Shown: in pieces, positions 48,463 to 59,637 of the stretch
Position numbering within the stretch: the first letter of the stretch is position 1
Layout of the letters: the number at the start of each line of letters is the position of its first letter
Assembly (NCBI GenBank): GCA_963277665.1
Contig: OY728165.1
Span: 1,149,262,050 to 1,149,326,049 of the forward strand
Source: Viscum album
Taxonomy: Eukaryota > Streptophyta > Magnoliopsida > Santalales > Viscaceae
Reading direction: 5' to 3'
Length of the DNA stretch: 64,000 bases
Made by a program: the position numbers and the translations under genes
Notes under the pieces: model-generated
Databases searched by the model: none
The model's input: the letters and a program-made list of their open reading frames with translations, nothing else
Told to the model about the DNA's origin: nothing

Positions 48463-51400
48463 TCACAACACCCTAGGATTGACCCCTCCCATGGATGGGT
48501 TGAATTTATCAAAAGAGGTAAGAAACCCATCCACCCTCTGGCTGGTGGCATCCAATATTTGTTGTTGCTTGTTTAGTTCATGCTCCTCCTCAGAAGTGAT
48601 GGGGAACAATTTATCAGCCATGATCCTCACCCACTCCATGCCAGTCTGGATGATGATCATTTCATTGGAGTCCCGCTTCATGCCCTCTTCAGCCTCTATC
48701 AGTTGGGCCTTCAATCGCAGTATTAGCTCAGATTGCACATTGAGGGAGGCCGAGTGCTTGTCTGCCCAACTTTGCAGCCACTGGACCTCATTTTCAACCT
48801 CCGGGAGCCTCTTGATGTTCACCGCATTCCTCACCTACTAACCCACATCGAGTCCATGGTCATGCTCCCAAATCTTCTCCACCATAAGATCTCGGACAAG
48901 CATGTGAGGAAGTTTAGCATCCACTCCCCCAACACACAATTTTTGTAGTCGCAAGCGAAGTTTGTCCATCTCATCCAGCCATAGTGCTCGAGCGGTGTCA
49001 TCAATGAAGCGCTTGATCTGCTTCCATGATCGGTGATGGACTATTATGTTTTCCTCTTCATTAGAGGCCATCTCGTCCCAGTCGGCGGAGTTGGAAAGAC
49101 CATATGCAGGGAATTCCCCCAGGAACTCATTAGTCAAGTCCACATCCGGTGTTTGATCAGGAATAGTGGGACTTGGGCTATCTGACAGATCCTCATTGTC
49201 GGACCCCACATCGATGATCTCAGGGTCAGCCTCCCTGAAGGTCCCACTAGTGATTGGGAGTGCCACTGTTCGATCAATCTGGACCTCCACCTCCACAGTC
49301 ACTGGAATTCCCCATGAAAGGTGTTGTCAGGGATACCAAATGACCTTGTCAAGGAAACCCATGCCATTTGGAGGACTGTGCATACCAAAAAGGGAGCATT
49401 CATGTCATTTAACATGGTCGATGGATGGAAGTCATTAAATTGGTGGAGGAGACTTATAGAGATCGAATTATCAGTCTCTTTCCTTGGTTGACGCTGTCAG
49501 AACCCCGAAATGCGGACCTCCATATATTGTTGGAAGGTCTGAAGGTTAAGGGGCCACTTCAGGTATTCCAGCCCCACCAGAAATGTTGATCTCCCCGGTA
49601 GTAGGCGTGGACCCCGAAGGTCCTGCATCTGTATCTCTTAAAGGGTGAGAACGAGCTCTCTGCACAAGGCCCTCCTGCAAAATTTAGATGTTAGCAAGGA
49701 GTCCACTAGGACTTGAAAGTGATCACTGAAGAATGGGTTTGGAATTTTTACCTCAAGGGCCTTGGATAACTATTCAAGATCCAAGTCTTGATCCCCAACT
49801 TCACCCTCCTCCAGTGGGATCCCTCTCCTAGCCTCGTCTCCCCAGGAGGATTCATCTTATTCTTCCGATAGAGGGAATTGTTCCCTTAACCCAGTAGTAT
49901 AAAAATGTGGGGGAGTAGTGCGATCAAGAAACACCCTGTCTCAATCCATCATCAGACGTGTGGTACCTCGGGAATGCACGAAGTCCTCCAGATCTGTCAG
50001 TTATTGCTCTGCCTCTACCTGGGATACCACAAAGCCAGCCCTAATAGGGCATATCCCTGGCAAGTCCATCCTTAAACGATTCATATGTTGCCACATCTCT
50101 GACGGGATAAGGAATTGTCAGTTAACTTCCCAGATGTCCCAGGCCTCTGAGAAGATAGAATTCCATTGCATATCAAATGTGGTGTAGCCACTTTCCTAGA
50201 GCCTGGGTGGATATTCTACAGAACCCCCTAGGTGGCCTCCCCTCAGGACAGCTCTGCCCTTTTAGGACCACCGAGTCTGTTTCCATTGCTGCCTCTCCCG
50301 CAACTGGTGCGGGCCCCATCTCTACGGTAGGCCCGTCATCACAAGATGCCCCTAATACCTTCCAACCTCGGCCCCGAGGTTTGGGAGGCACACCCTTATC
50401 AACTCAAATGGTCGGTTTCTTCATCATTTCCTCCTTGTAGGCCACCTCTCGACTCGGGGCATATTCCTTCACTGACCCGATGACAGCAGTCGATGGATGC
50501 AGCTGGTTCCACATATTCTTTTCTTATCGTGTGAACATGAGCCACATATGCCTCATCACACATGGGTGTTCCTCATAGTCCACCCCCAGATAGACCTACG
50601 GAGTCAGTCGCTGCATACACCGGAATTGCCGAGAAAATCGGTGCTGGGTGTACATCTCGCAGAGAGGCTCATGATCCACCCTTGCCAATAAAAAACCACC
50701 TCTAAAGGTTATAAGATAGGCACAGTTCTCCTCCATCCCCCAGACATCATCAGTGAATACCTCCATCCGCAATGGAAAAAGGTGGAAATTGAACTCCTCC
50801 ACCTTCCACATTCGGTTCAGAACTAACTGTGCGGTCAGCTTGGCTGGAAAGCTCACGGCAGCGTTCAGGATGGATGGGTAGAATTTCAATTCCGGAGGGG
50901 AAATAGGGTTCAGTTATTCATAAACCCACCTGATGTGTGCCTCTATCCGCCCATACAGAAGGTGTAATGGCCCGTATATTCTCTGTATCCTCTTTCCCTT
51001 ACTGATATGTCGCATAATCCTATACATCTTGGAGAGAATCGGGATCCCGAGGTTGACCTGCCATCCTGTCACCAACACAGACACCAAAATAAATGTGCTT
51101 GGTCACACTCCCATGTTGGTATCCCTAACTGGTAGGATCCAACCACAGATGAGATCTATAATGAATGTTGACATCATGACGATCAGTTGTTGTTTGTTGA
51201 TGACGCTAAATCCCTATGCCTTCCACTGGTTGTCCTCCAACAGTTGCCAGTATGAGTGATCCTTACTCTGGGCCCCCTTCGAGAAAGTTCGAGGCCTCTT
51301 CAGAAACTGTTTGTCCTCTAAGAAATTATGGAACTGTTTGAACCACTGCCAGTAATGGATTCCCCTCACCGCCTCCTTGTCCTCCACCAGCACTAGTTCC

Positions 51401-52141
51401 ATCAAAGCCATCGCCAGTGGAGGCATTTGCTATGGGTCCTCCCACACACTCATGATGGGGAGGAATTCGTCATACATAGCCCACAGTATCAGGACCCCCG
51501 AGATCTTGTGGAATTCCCACAAGCTGATACCGACATCCCCATGGTTAAAATGAAATGTGTTAGTCCTCAATGACCACCTGCTCAACAGCTCCGGCATCAG
51601 CAGCTTTGGCTGGTAGATGTGAAACTGGGAGGCCCAAGCTGCCTCATACAGGCCCAGTCTTCTTAGATCCCCCAAAACTCATCACATGAGGAACCTACCC
51701 AGTAGGCCCAGGCCCAATCCTCTGTGAAGTTGCCACCCTGGCGCAGGTCCCACTCCTCAGACCACCCCTTCTCCAGGTTCCCCAGAGTTTCCTTCAATAT
51801 CGTCTGATGCATGGGGGAGATGTCTCCGGCTGTAACTCCTTCTTGTCAACATTATTCAGGTGGTTGTATAAGCAGTCAACAATGATGGGTGTGAAGTCCT
51901 CCCAGGCATGGCCTTCAACATCCCTGAACCATCGGTGCTGGCACAGCGTGCTCCTGAAGCTGTAAGCTAGTTCGTCCCGACTTCTTTCTGGGATGAAGAT
52001 GTCATCCCTCAGCCCGAATCCATACAAAGGAAACCTCTTACATAACGGGTAGTTCCTCTAGCTCTCCAATATCACCTCCATCAAAGAACTGTGGTCATAG
52101 TGGCTCAAGATTATCTCTCCTAAACCTAGACTATTTGACAT
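48463..52141 (-). pseudogene. Antisense gene with plant mobile domain (PMD)-like core
   Basis: A minus-strand gene of about 1,200 codons lies between spacer and PPT, opposite to gag-pol. The first ATG (52141) follows an in-frame TGA and gives MSNSLGLGEIILSHYD. Near 51900 comes HRWFRDVEGHAWEDF. At 51675-51430 it has GLYEAAWASQFHI and LLSRWSLRTNTFHFNHGDV with SLWEFHKISGVLI, the pattern of the PMD/aminotransferase-like domain (W.....TF.F..GE...TL.DV..L.GL). The same frame then runs through 51213-50173 as a probable helical region. After a likely intron (49751-49675) come an acidic segment (49302-49060) and a coiled coil (48834-48463). About 13 stops and a few frameshifts are seen; many stops fit C-to-T decay. 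PMD proteins exist in plant hosts and in some retrotransposons and MULEs. The role here is unknown. Confidence 0.8.
49675..49751 (-). other. Candidate 77-bp intron in the antisense gene
   Basis: On the minus strand the exon ends CTT GAG and the intron starts GTAAAAATTCC. It contains TTGCTAAC as a possible branch site and ends AAATTTTGCAG before GAG GGC CTT. Removing 77 bases joins two reading frames in phase 0: upstream ...DLE-stop-LSKALE, downstream EGLVQRARSHPLRDTDAG. The length, the AT content and the signals are normal for a small plant intron. Confidence 0.6.
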
Positions 52142-52473
52142 CTCTTTCCTTCAGGCAGCATTTTCATGGACCCCCTGGGTGGCTTCATGACGAGATATGT
52201 AGTCTTTTATCTTGGGGTGAATGTTTTGGTTCAGTCACAAAGCACGTTTGTAGAGAACATTCACGGAGTCTTTTTGCATATCCCTACCTTGGCCTCCGAA
52301 TTCGGAGTCTTGAAGCACACCGATACAAAGTCAAAAGATCCCTATCCACAATGAAGTTGAAGACCCAATTCGCGAAGGGAAATCGCGGAGTACGCAGAGC
52401 TTCGCGAATCGAGAGAACTGAAGGGAAAAATTGCAAAGGAGAGAAAGTAAAAAAAAATAGAAGGTAGTCCCTC

Positions 52474-52481
52474 TATTTATA
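52474..52481 (-). promoter_or_regulatory. TATA box of the antisense gene
   Basis: The minus strand reads CTATAAATAGAGGGAC. This lies 333 bases upstream of the ATG at 52141 and about 200 bases inside the 3' LTR start. It is a strong plant TATA consensus in the direction of the antisense gene. TTCGCGAA-type palindromes lie on both sides (about 52367, 52402 and 52588). Confidence 0.65.
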
Positions 52482-52664
52482 GGCGATGTCCCTCACCACT
52501 TCACGGTGCATCTTGGCTGTGGCGAGCTTCGCGGCACGCCTCGCCAACCCATAGCTTTCCCTCTCGACGATCCTCCTTTCTGATCCAGCTTCGCGAAACG
52601 ACCGAGGAATTTTGGTGATCGTCCCTCATACTTTGAACCTTGATTTCTCCTTGGCTCCAAGTCT

Positions 52665-52680
52665 GAGTGGGGGGCATTTT
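52665..52680 (+). other. Polypurine tract of the 28 kb element
   Basis: GAGTGGGGGGCATTTT lies directly before the 3' LTR start TGGCACC. Tracts of the form GGGGGGCA are usual for plant Tat elements. Confidence 0.75.
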
Positions 52681-52779
52681 TTGGCACCAAAAATCAGAAG
52701 GGAGAAGGATAATAAGAAAGACTCTGAAGCTGCCTCGTGAAGACCTTTCACAGAGCGTCATGGCCCCACGATCCCGTTG

Positions 52780-53010
52780 TGAAGCCAGGAGGGGGGATGC
52801 TCTGCAAGCCCCCATTGACGGTCGTGATCCCACCGTGAAGCCAGGAGGCGGGATGCTCCATGAGCCCCCATTTATGTTTGTGAGTCCTCCATGAAGCTAG
52901 GAGGCAGGATGCTCCACGAGCCCCCATTGACATTCACATGCCTGCCGCAAAGCCAGGAGGCGGGATGCTCCGTGAGCCCCCATTGACGTTCGCGATCCCA
53001 CCGCGGAGCA
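52780..53010 (+). repeat. U3 repeats with TGACG motifs (3' LTR)
   Basis: Four units spaced 55-57 bp, with TGACG at about 52816 and 52984; the middle two cores are changed ('tttatgtt' near 52871, 'ttgacatt' near 52927). Counterpart of 28612-28850. Confidence 0.75.
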
Positions 53011-53058
53011 TGCTCCATCTTCGCGCCAAGCGCACTATGCTTCACGCTGCCTCTTGCC

Positions 53059-53066
53059 CATAAATA
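53059..53066 (+). promoter_or_regulatory. TATA box position in the 3' LTR
   Basis: CATAAATA, the counterpart of TATAAATA at 28893. It would drive read-out into the chromovirus DNA if active. Confidence 0.55.
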
Positions 53067-54330
53067 CCGGCCTCCCCCATGCCCAAAGCATGGATCATCT
53101 GACCTTTCCACTTCCCATCTCTCAAATCACGAAGAACATTCTATTCTGCGAACCATGAGCTGCTCAAGGTACTTTTCCTCGGCGAAGTGCTTCTCCTTTG
53201 GCTTGTTTTCAACCCCTCTTTAGAGAGGGATGTCTTTCGCGAAGCCCACATGCCTTTGAGAAGGAAGGATATCCCCACAGGGACTCGGGTCATCGTAGAG
53301 CATTTATTCTTCGCGAAGCACCCCCCATACACATGTGACTCAAATGCTAAGGTAGAGTCACTATGTCTCGCGAAACACCTTGCCTCACAGGACCTTGCTT
53401 CATGAGGCACCCATGCTTTGTAGGGGTTTTCTTCATGAATTCCCTTACACATTATGAATCACCACCTGTATGCAACTATACCCTATGCCTAGGCTAGGTC
53501 ACTTCACTTCGTGAAGCCCGAACCTTCATGAAGCCCTTCCATTTCATGGATCACCTGAGCTCTATGAGGCCTCTACTCATAAACCCCTTTTCTCTACAAC
53601 TCCCTCTCCTATGGAACCTCCTAGGTTTGCACGAAGAAACTTCAAACTCCCTTGGATGATACTTCATGTTGCGTTATTTCGCCTCATGCTTCTTCATAAA
53701 GTCACGCTAATGACTGTTGCATCTTCACATCGTCACGCTAACGTGGACCCCCCAATGGTTCGCTCCATGACACCCCCTTTCAAAGGCGTTTCTAATGCCT
53801 TACCATCCCCAAGGGGCGGGAGGTATCAGTCATGTAAGTCCTAGGGGTGCGGAGGGAACCCACTTTGTCCGAGCTGCAGGACATTAAACTACCAAACACC
53901 CTTGTCCTCAGCACATGACGTTAAAATGTGACTTCCCCCCATGCATCCTATGTGGGGAAAGGGCAACCACCATGGTGTAAGACCCTAGATTTCCCTTTAG
54001 GAGGTAGCATCCCTGTCCCTCCTCTCTTCCTGGGTGCCAAGTCCCTATCCTACTGGGCTTTGTCACTATTCGAACCTCCATCCTAGAGTAAGTCCCAATC
54101 TTCATCACCTCGGGTTGCTAACCAGGCATAAACCCCTATTTCCTCTTTGGGCCACTAACCACACGTAAGCCTCACTCCACTTCCGATGGATGCAACTTTC
54201 GTGACGTGATCGTCAGTTCTTTTCTATCTCTTGTTTCTCACACCAAGAATGACACAAGTGGGCTTAGAGCAAGCATCAACCATGAAAACTCCTTGGGTAG
54301 CCTAGAGTGTAAGTACCACACCCATTCCCA

Positions 54331-55810
54331 AACTATGTGAACTTTGATCCTTGCCAAGGTGAGGTACGTAGGAAGCCTCCATGAGGTTCAATCCCAACAC
54401 CCCATTGGTTTCGACCACCTTCATGTCAGTTCCCACCCATCCAAACTATGAGGAATTTGATCCTTGCCAAGGTAAGGTGCGTAGGAAGCCTCCACGCGGT
54501 TCAAGCCCCACAAACATTGGTCCCGACTACCCCATGTCGATGCACTGATCCCCTTCCCATCCTGAACTACATGGACTTTGATCCTTGCCAAGGAAAGGTA
54601 TGTAGGAAGCCTCCCTGAGGTTCAACCCAACAACCATTGGTCGCTCCGACCCCCTTCATGTCAGTTCACCAACACCTTGGGTAGCCTAGAGTGTAATCCC
54701 CACATCACCCCCTGAACTACATGGACTTTGATCCTTGCCAAGGCAGGGTACGTAGGAAGCCTCTCTAAGGTTAATCCCAACACCCGGTCATTCCGACCAC
54801 ATTCATGTCGACTCACCAGCACCTTGGTCATCCTAGAGTGTAATCCCCACACACCTCCTGAACTACATGGACTTTGATCCTTTCTAAGGAAGGGTATGTA
54901 GGAATCCTCTTGGTGGTTCAAGCCCAACACCTAGACATTCTGACCACATTCACATCCGTTCACCAGAACCTTGGGTAGCCTAGAGTGTAATCCCCACATC
55001 ACCACCTAAACTATGAGGTCTTTGATCCTTTACAAGGTAAGGTACATAGGGAGCCTCCTTGAGGTTCAATCCCACCAACCATTGGACCCCAGGTCCTCCT
55101 TCACGTCGTTTCACCGACCCACATGAACTATGTGGTCTTTGATCATTTCCATGGAAATATATGTAAGAAGCCTCCCTAATGTTCAAGTCCACTACCCATT
55201 GGTCGCTTCGCCCCCTGTACGTCGGTTCACCCACACCTTGGGCTGCCTCAGAGCATAAGCCCCAAATGCATTCATATTTTGAACTACTGGGATTTTGATC
55301 CTTTCCCAGGCAGGGTACGTAGAAAGCCTCTCTGAGGTTCGAGCCCAACACCTAGAAGTTTTGACCCCCTTTCATGTCGGTTCTCCCCTGTCCTGCATGA
55401 CATTAAAATATGGGCCTCAGTCAGCGGAAAGCCATTATGACCCTATTCTGCGGTAAGCCATTGACATCCTTATTCGATGGTAAGCCGTTTTGGTCATATT
55501 CAGCGGTAAGCCATTGCCATCCCTATTTAGTAGTAAAATGTTGAAATCCCTATTCATTGGCAAGCCGTTGACATCACTATTCAGAGGTAAGCCGTTGACA
55601 TCCCTATTCAGCGGTTAGTCGTTGAAACCCCATCCAGCGGTAAGCCATTGTGACCTCAATTAGCTATAAACTGTTGACACCCCTATACAGTAGAAATCCA
55701 TTGCTACCTCATCCAGTGGTAAGCCGTTGAAAACCCCAATTGGTGATAAGTCGTCATCCGATGAACTATATGGACTTTGATTCCCTTCCATAGGGATATG
55801 TAGGAAGCCT
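54331..55810 (+). repeat. Nine hairpin modules in the 3' LTR
   Basis: Modules start at 54331, 54443, 54564, 54714, 54860, 55008, 55125, 55281 and 55763, matching the nine in the 5' LTR. Stem variants include CCTTTC/GAAGGG at about 54879 (with a G-U pair) and CCTTGC/GCAGGG at about 54731 (with a G-U-type pair). This supports conservation of pairing. Confidence 0.85.
55415..55745 (+). repeat. Tandem 'gcggtaag' array in the 3' LTR
   Basis: Counterpart of 31258-31590, about 11 units of 28-30 bp with the core 'agcggtaagccgttgacatc'. Confidence 0.88.
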
Positions 55811-56623
55811 CTTCGAGTCTCAATCCCAAAACCATCATCATCCTCATGAAGATTCCATCCCATTCACCATCCACCTCACAGAACCTTCCATCATCCATCC
55901 TAATTCTTACCTGGGCCACAAAATCCGGGTGGGGTCATGCCACCCCATTCCTCATTCCATTTAACAGCAATTGGGAATCCAACCACATGTTGACCCTAAC
56001 ATCATTGTTCCCTCTAGGGGCCGCACCCATCTGATTCACTCTAGTCAGTGTTCTAATCATCCCAATCGGTCTCCACTGGATATTAAATTTGTAGAATACC
56101 CTGTGTTAAACATGGGAAGCTGAGGAAAACCTCAGATACATGCCTATGGAATATGATTCCCCGCGTTCATTGTGGGATGCCTCGGGCTTTTGCGCCCTTG
56201 AGAATCCCTATAATAAGGAAATGAAACCCAAAAACGCCAATCCCCCAGCGTCCAGATATGCCAGTGATGCCCAACATGTCTACTCCCCTGACTGAAGGTT
56301 GTTGCCCTGACTGGACCCTTCAGAATGTCCTGATAGAAGCAGTGTAATTAACTGGTGTCCGTGAAGATATGGCACTAGGAAGAGTTTCATGAACAATGTC
56401 TTAAATCTATGAGGGAGACCCAGACTATTTGACGATTTCCGAGGAGTCATCCATGGAAGGAAGAACCGGCATCCCATCATCCCATTTATATCATGGAGCA
56501 AACATCTATGAACAAGGAGCGGATGCCACCCGCCTTTGGAAAGCAAGAATGCGGGGAAACAAAATTGTGCCTTTCTTCATCAAGCAGATGGATGCGCGCA
56601 CCCCAGCAAAAGCATCGAAAACA

Positions 56624-57613
56624 TTTATAACTAGATAATAAACATAGATAACACACTATCTAGTAAAAAATATGAAAATTGTAATCACGATTGAAACACA
56701 TTATATCCCTACAACTATAAAAAAAAATTCATTAATATAGTTTGTTATTTATTAAGGGTTTTTTCACCATAAAAAAAGAGATAAATCATGATTAATTTAT
56801 TATTTAACATAAAATAATCAGATAACTAATGAACCCCCCACCTCAAGGACTTCAATGTTCTTTAATCATGAATGGAATAATAATTTAGATCTCTAACACC
56901 ACTCCCATAAAGAAACAAAAACACTATAAGAATTCTATGCCACAACCATGTATAAAAACATCAATGAAATACATAATAATAAATGATATCATCCAATATA
57001 TCATGAAAGTATAAAATGGGTGTAACAAAACTGGTCAGAGAAGAACCCATAAGAAAAATAGGAAAAACTCACCTTGGATCACCAATTATTGAACCCTGAA
57101 AGATAGATATCAACAATTTTTAAATGGATTTGAAACACATTGAGAGAACTCATATAACTACAAATATATGGGAGATAATTTTTGGTTTTTTGGAGAACCA
57201 AGGTTTGTGAGAGTATTATAAGAATTATTCAGAATATAATTTCACCTTTTGAATGAACTTCCACCTCCATGAATGACACAATACGTTTTTCAAGGATAAA
57301 ATCAAGAAATAAAAGTCCTTATCCATTCACATAATAAATATACTATACATGTTATGAATTTCACCCTATGAACCACCCTTGCAAAATCTCTAAACATCCA
57401 CTTTAGCTATGAATTAATTTCAAGGAAGCTGTAAACTGCACTTTATGATCTTAATTTTTCACCCATGGTGTGAACTAAATTTCACATCATGAACTACTCC
57501 TACAATGATATTCTAGTTCCCAAATACAACCTAACCTACTCTAGGATTCCTCTAAGCACCACAGGATTCAAAAACACCCAGAGGGATGGGTTAGAAGGAT
57601 TCAATACATTAAA
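56624..57613 (-). repeat. Chromovirus A 5' LTR, part 3 of 3
   Basis: It aligns with 7675-8747: 'ctagataataaacatagat' here against 'ctaaataataaacacagat', then shared blocks to the end near 57608-57613 (minus-strand start TGTA). With parts 1 and 2 it sums to an LTR of about 3.85 kb. This is direct proof that the 28 kb element sits inside the LTR. Confidence 0.75.
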
Positions 57614-59637
57614 ATTTACTTATTAATATCCAATATTAATGGTCTAAATCCATTATTAATATAAATTTATATCATTGTTCTTGTAGGTAGTTAAATAAGA
57701 TTAGTAATAACATGTTATACTATATGTTTGATTATACCAATGGAAGATATTGGTTTGTAATAATATAATTATCATAAAATTATAATGGAATTATTTTTAT
57801 GTTATTACAGTGATTCATAAGAATTGATAAGATATATAATAACAAGTTAAAAAATATGATCTCACTTATAAATCAATCAATTTTTCTCTTGGTATGTTCA
57901 TCTTGGGAGGTTAGTTTTATAATGATTAATTATTTCTAAAATTATATATAGAATGAAAATTTTGTATTTATAGAGTATAAATCCAGAAATAAATATTTTA
58001 TCTATTCACTATACTAAATTCTATAACCTTCCTTTAAATGTGGTGATGAAAAACAAAATGTGTCAATCATAGAGGGGGAATTCCATACACAATAAGAGCA
58101 ACATATTAATTTTTTGGTTGAATGAGAGGGGAATAGATAATGATTATAAAATAAATAATATCAAATTTTAGTATATTATTTATATTTATGTCATTTTATA
58201 CATATTTTTATAATGTCTTTGATTGAGGGTGGATTATAAGGATAAGAAAATGTAATTAATGGGTAAGTAATACTTTGGTTGAAGATTTGAATATTCTATT
58301 AAAGTATACATTGGTAATAATAGACTTGAGTACCTTTTTGTGGATAGGGGATTACAAACGTTTATAGGGGATATAAAATAATTAATTTTTTTAGTGTTTC
58401 ATTTTAATTTAGAACTATATATGTGACATGAAGTTGGTGGAAGTGAGTTCCTTTTATATATGAAAACAAGGGACAGATATTTGGAAAAATATGATGAGTA
58501 AGGGGTAAGAATGGAATTGTAATAGATTTAGGTGGTAAAATATTTTCAAGAGATTTATACATGAAATTAAAATAAAAAATAATTATATAAGGTCTATGTT
58601 CCAAATTGATGTAGTAAAAATTGAGCCACATTAGATTACTGATTTTAACACATATTAATCTCGATTAAAATCTAACCATGGAAATTATTTTATTATTTAA
58701 GATATATTATGATCCTAATTACATATTTTTTATGTAATGAATCTAATTTTTGACTCCTTATAATATAATTTAAATTCAAAATATATGAATATTAACTTTT
58801 AAATTAAAATATATAATGTGTTGAAAAGTTGTTTTTGTAGAAAAATGAAAATTTTATCATTATTTATTTTTAATATTATTTAAAATTTATTACCAATAAA
58901 ATGAGTGATAAATAAGTGTATTTACGTTTTAACATAATATTAGAGTATTAATTTAAAATAGATCAATTTAATTTAAAAAATACACAATATTTAGAAAAGT
59001 ATCATTCTTTGAAAAATAATTGTTTTACTGTGGTAGGTAACATTTAGCTTAGTAACTTATTTTTATTCCTAAAAAGGAAATTAACCCTAATAAATAACAT
59101 AAAATACTTATTAAAATATTGAAATTATTTTATATTATTCTATTTGTAAAATTTATAAAACTCAATTTTAATATAATTAAACATAACACATAAAACCTAT
59201 TTTAAAAAAATACAAATCTTTTGAGAATTTTTTTTTTTTTACATTACAATTACTACTAGATGTATGTTAACTTAATTTATTTTATATATTATAAATAATT
59301 TCCATTCAACACATTGTTTAATCATAATATAATAAACATCATAGAGCATTAAAATTTAATTTTTTAAGAAAATACGTTTTTACACATAAAATGATTTTGT
59401 CTTCCAGCAGATATATTTGAATTTTATCAATTACGTAGAGTTAATAAAGACCTTAATTTTTTAGATAGATATATTTCATAATAAAATTAAATATATAGTT
59501 AACCACCCATTCTATGTCTATATATTAACTATTATATAAGGTTTTGTGGTTCATTGTAGTTTGTATTTACGTGTGAAAATGAAAACAAAATACATTAGGT
59601 TTCAAAGGAAAAATATATATAATTAAAATTAATGGGG
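57614..59637. other. AT-rich stretch without recognised features
   Basis: Very AT-rich DNA with dense stops in all frames. The only open frame of note (58631-58404, minus, 75 codons) has no recognisable similarity. It may be old intergenic DNA into which chromovirus A inserted. Confidence 0.5.

Larger units (their letters stand above)
28517..56623 (+). mobile_element. Giant 28.1 kb Tat-like Ty3/gypsy retrotransposon with antisense PMD gene
   Basis: LTRs of 3951 bp (28517-32467) and 3942 bp (52682-56623) align from end to end. Between them, on the + strand, are a PBS, pre-gag, gag, protease, RT, RNase H, a second RNase H and integrase, followed by a non-coding spacer, an antisense ORF and a PPT. 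Two RNase H domains in tandem before integrase mark the Tat lineage (Ogre, Retand, Grande and relatives). The total size is near that known for Ogre elements. The flanks 28516 and 56624 both fall inside the same chromovirus LTR, which proves nesting; a 5-bp duplication is not clear because of decay. All ORFs have stops. Confidence 0.93.
52682..56623 (+). repeat. 3' LTR of the 28 kb element
   Basis: TG..CA ends (TGGCACC and GAAAACA). It carries the same parts as the 5' LTR: U3 repeats, TATA box at 53059, nine hairpin modules (54331-55810) and the 'gcggtaag' array. It keeps more CpG (for example 'ttcgcgaagc' where the 5' copy has 'ttcacgaatc'), so the 5' copy has decayed further or had more methylation. 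No gene is inside it. Confidence 0.95.

Noticed and set aside
49310..49480. Second intron in the antisense gene
   Set aside because: A GT...AG pair can be found that would link the frames, but the joined phase gives a stop; a simple frameshift explains the frame change as well.
52135..52467. 110-codon + strand ORF downstream of the antisense gene start
   Set aside because: It overlaps the antisense leader and TATA region and shows no domain; rich in charged residues by composition.
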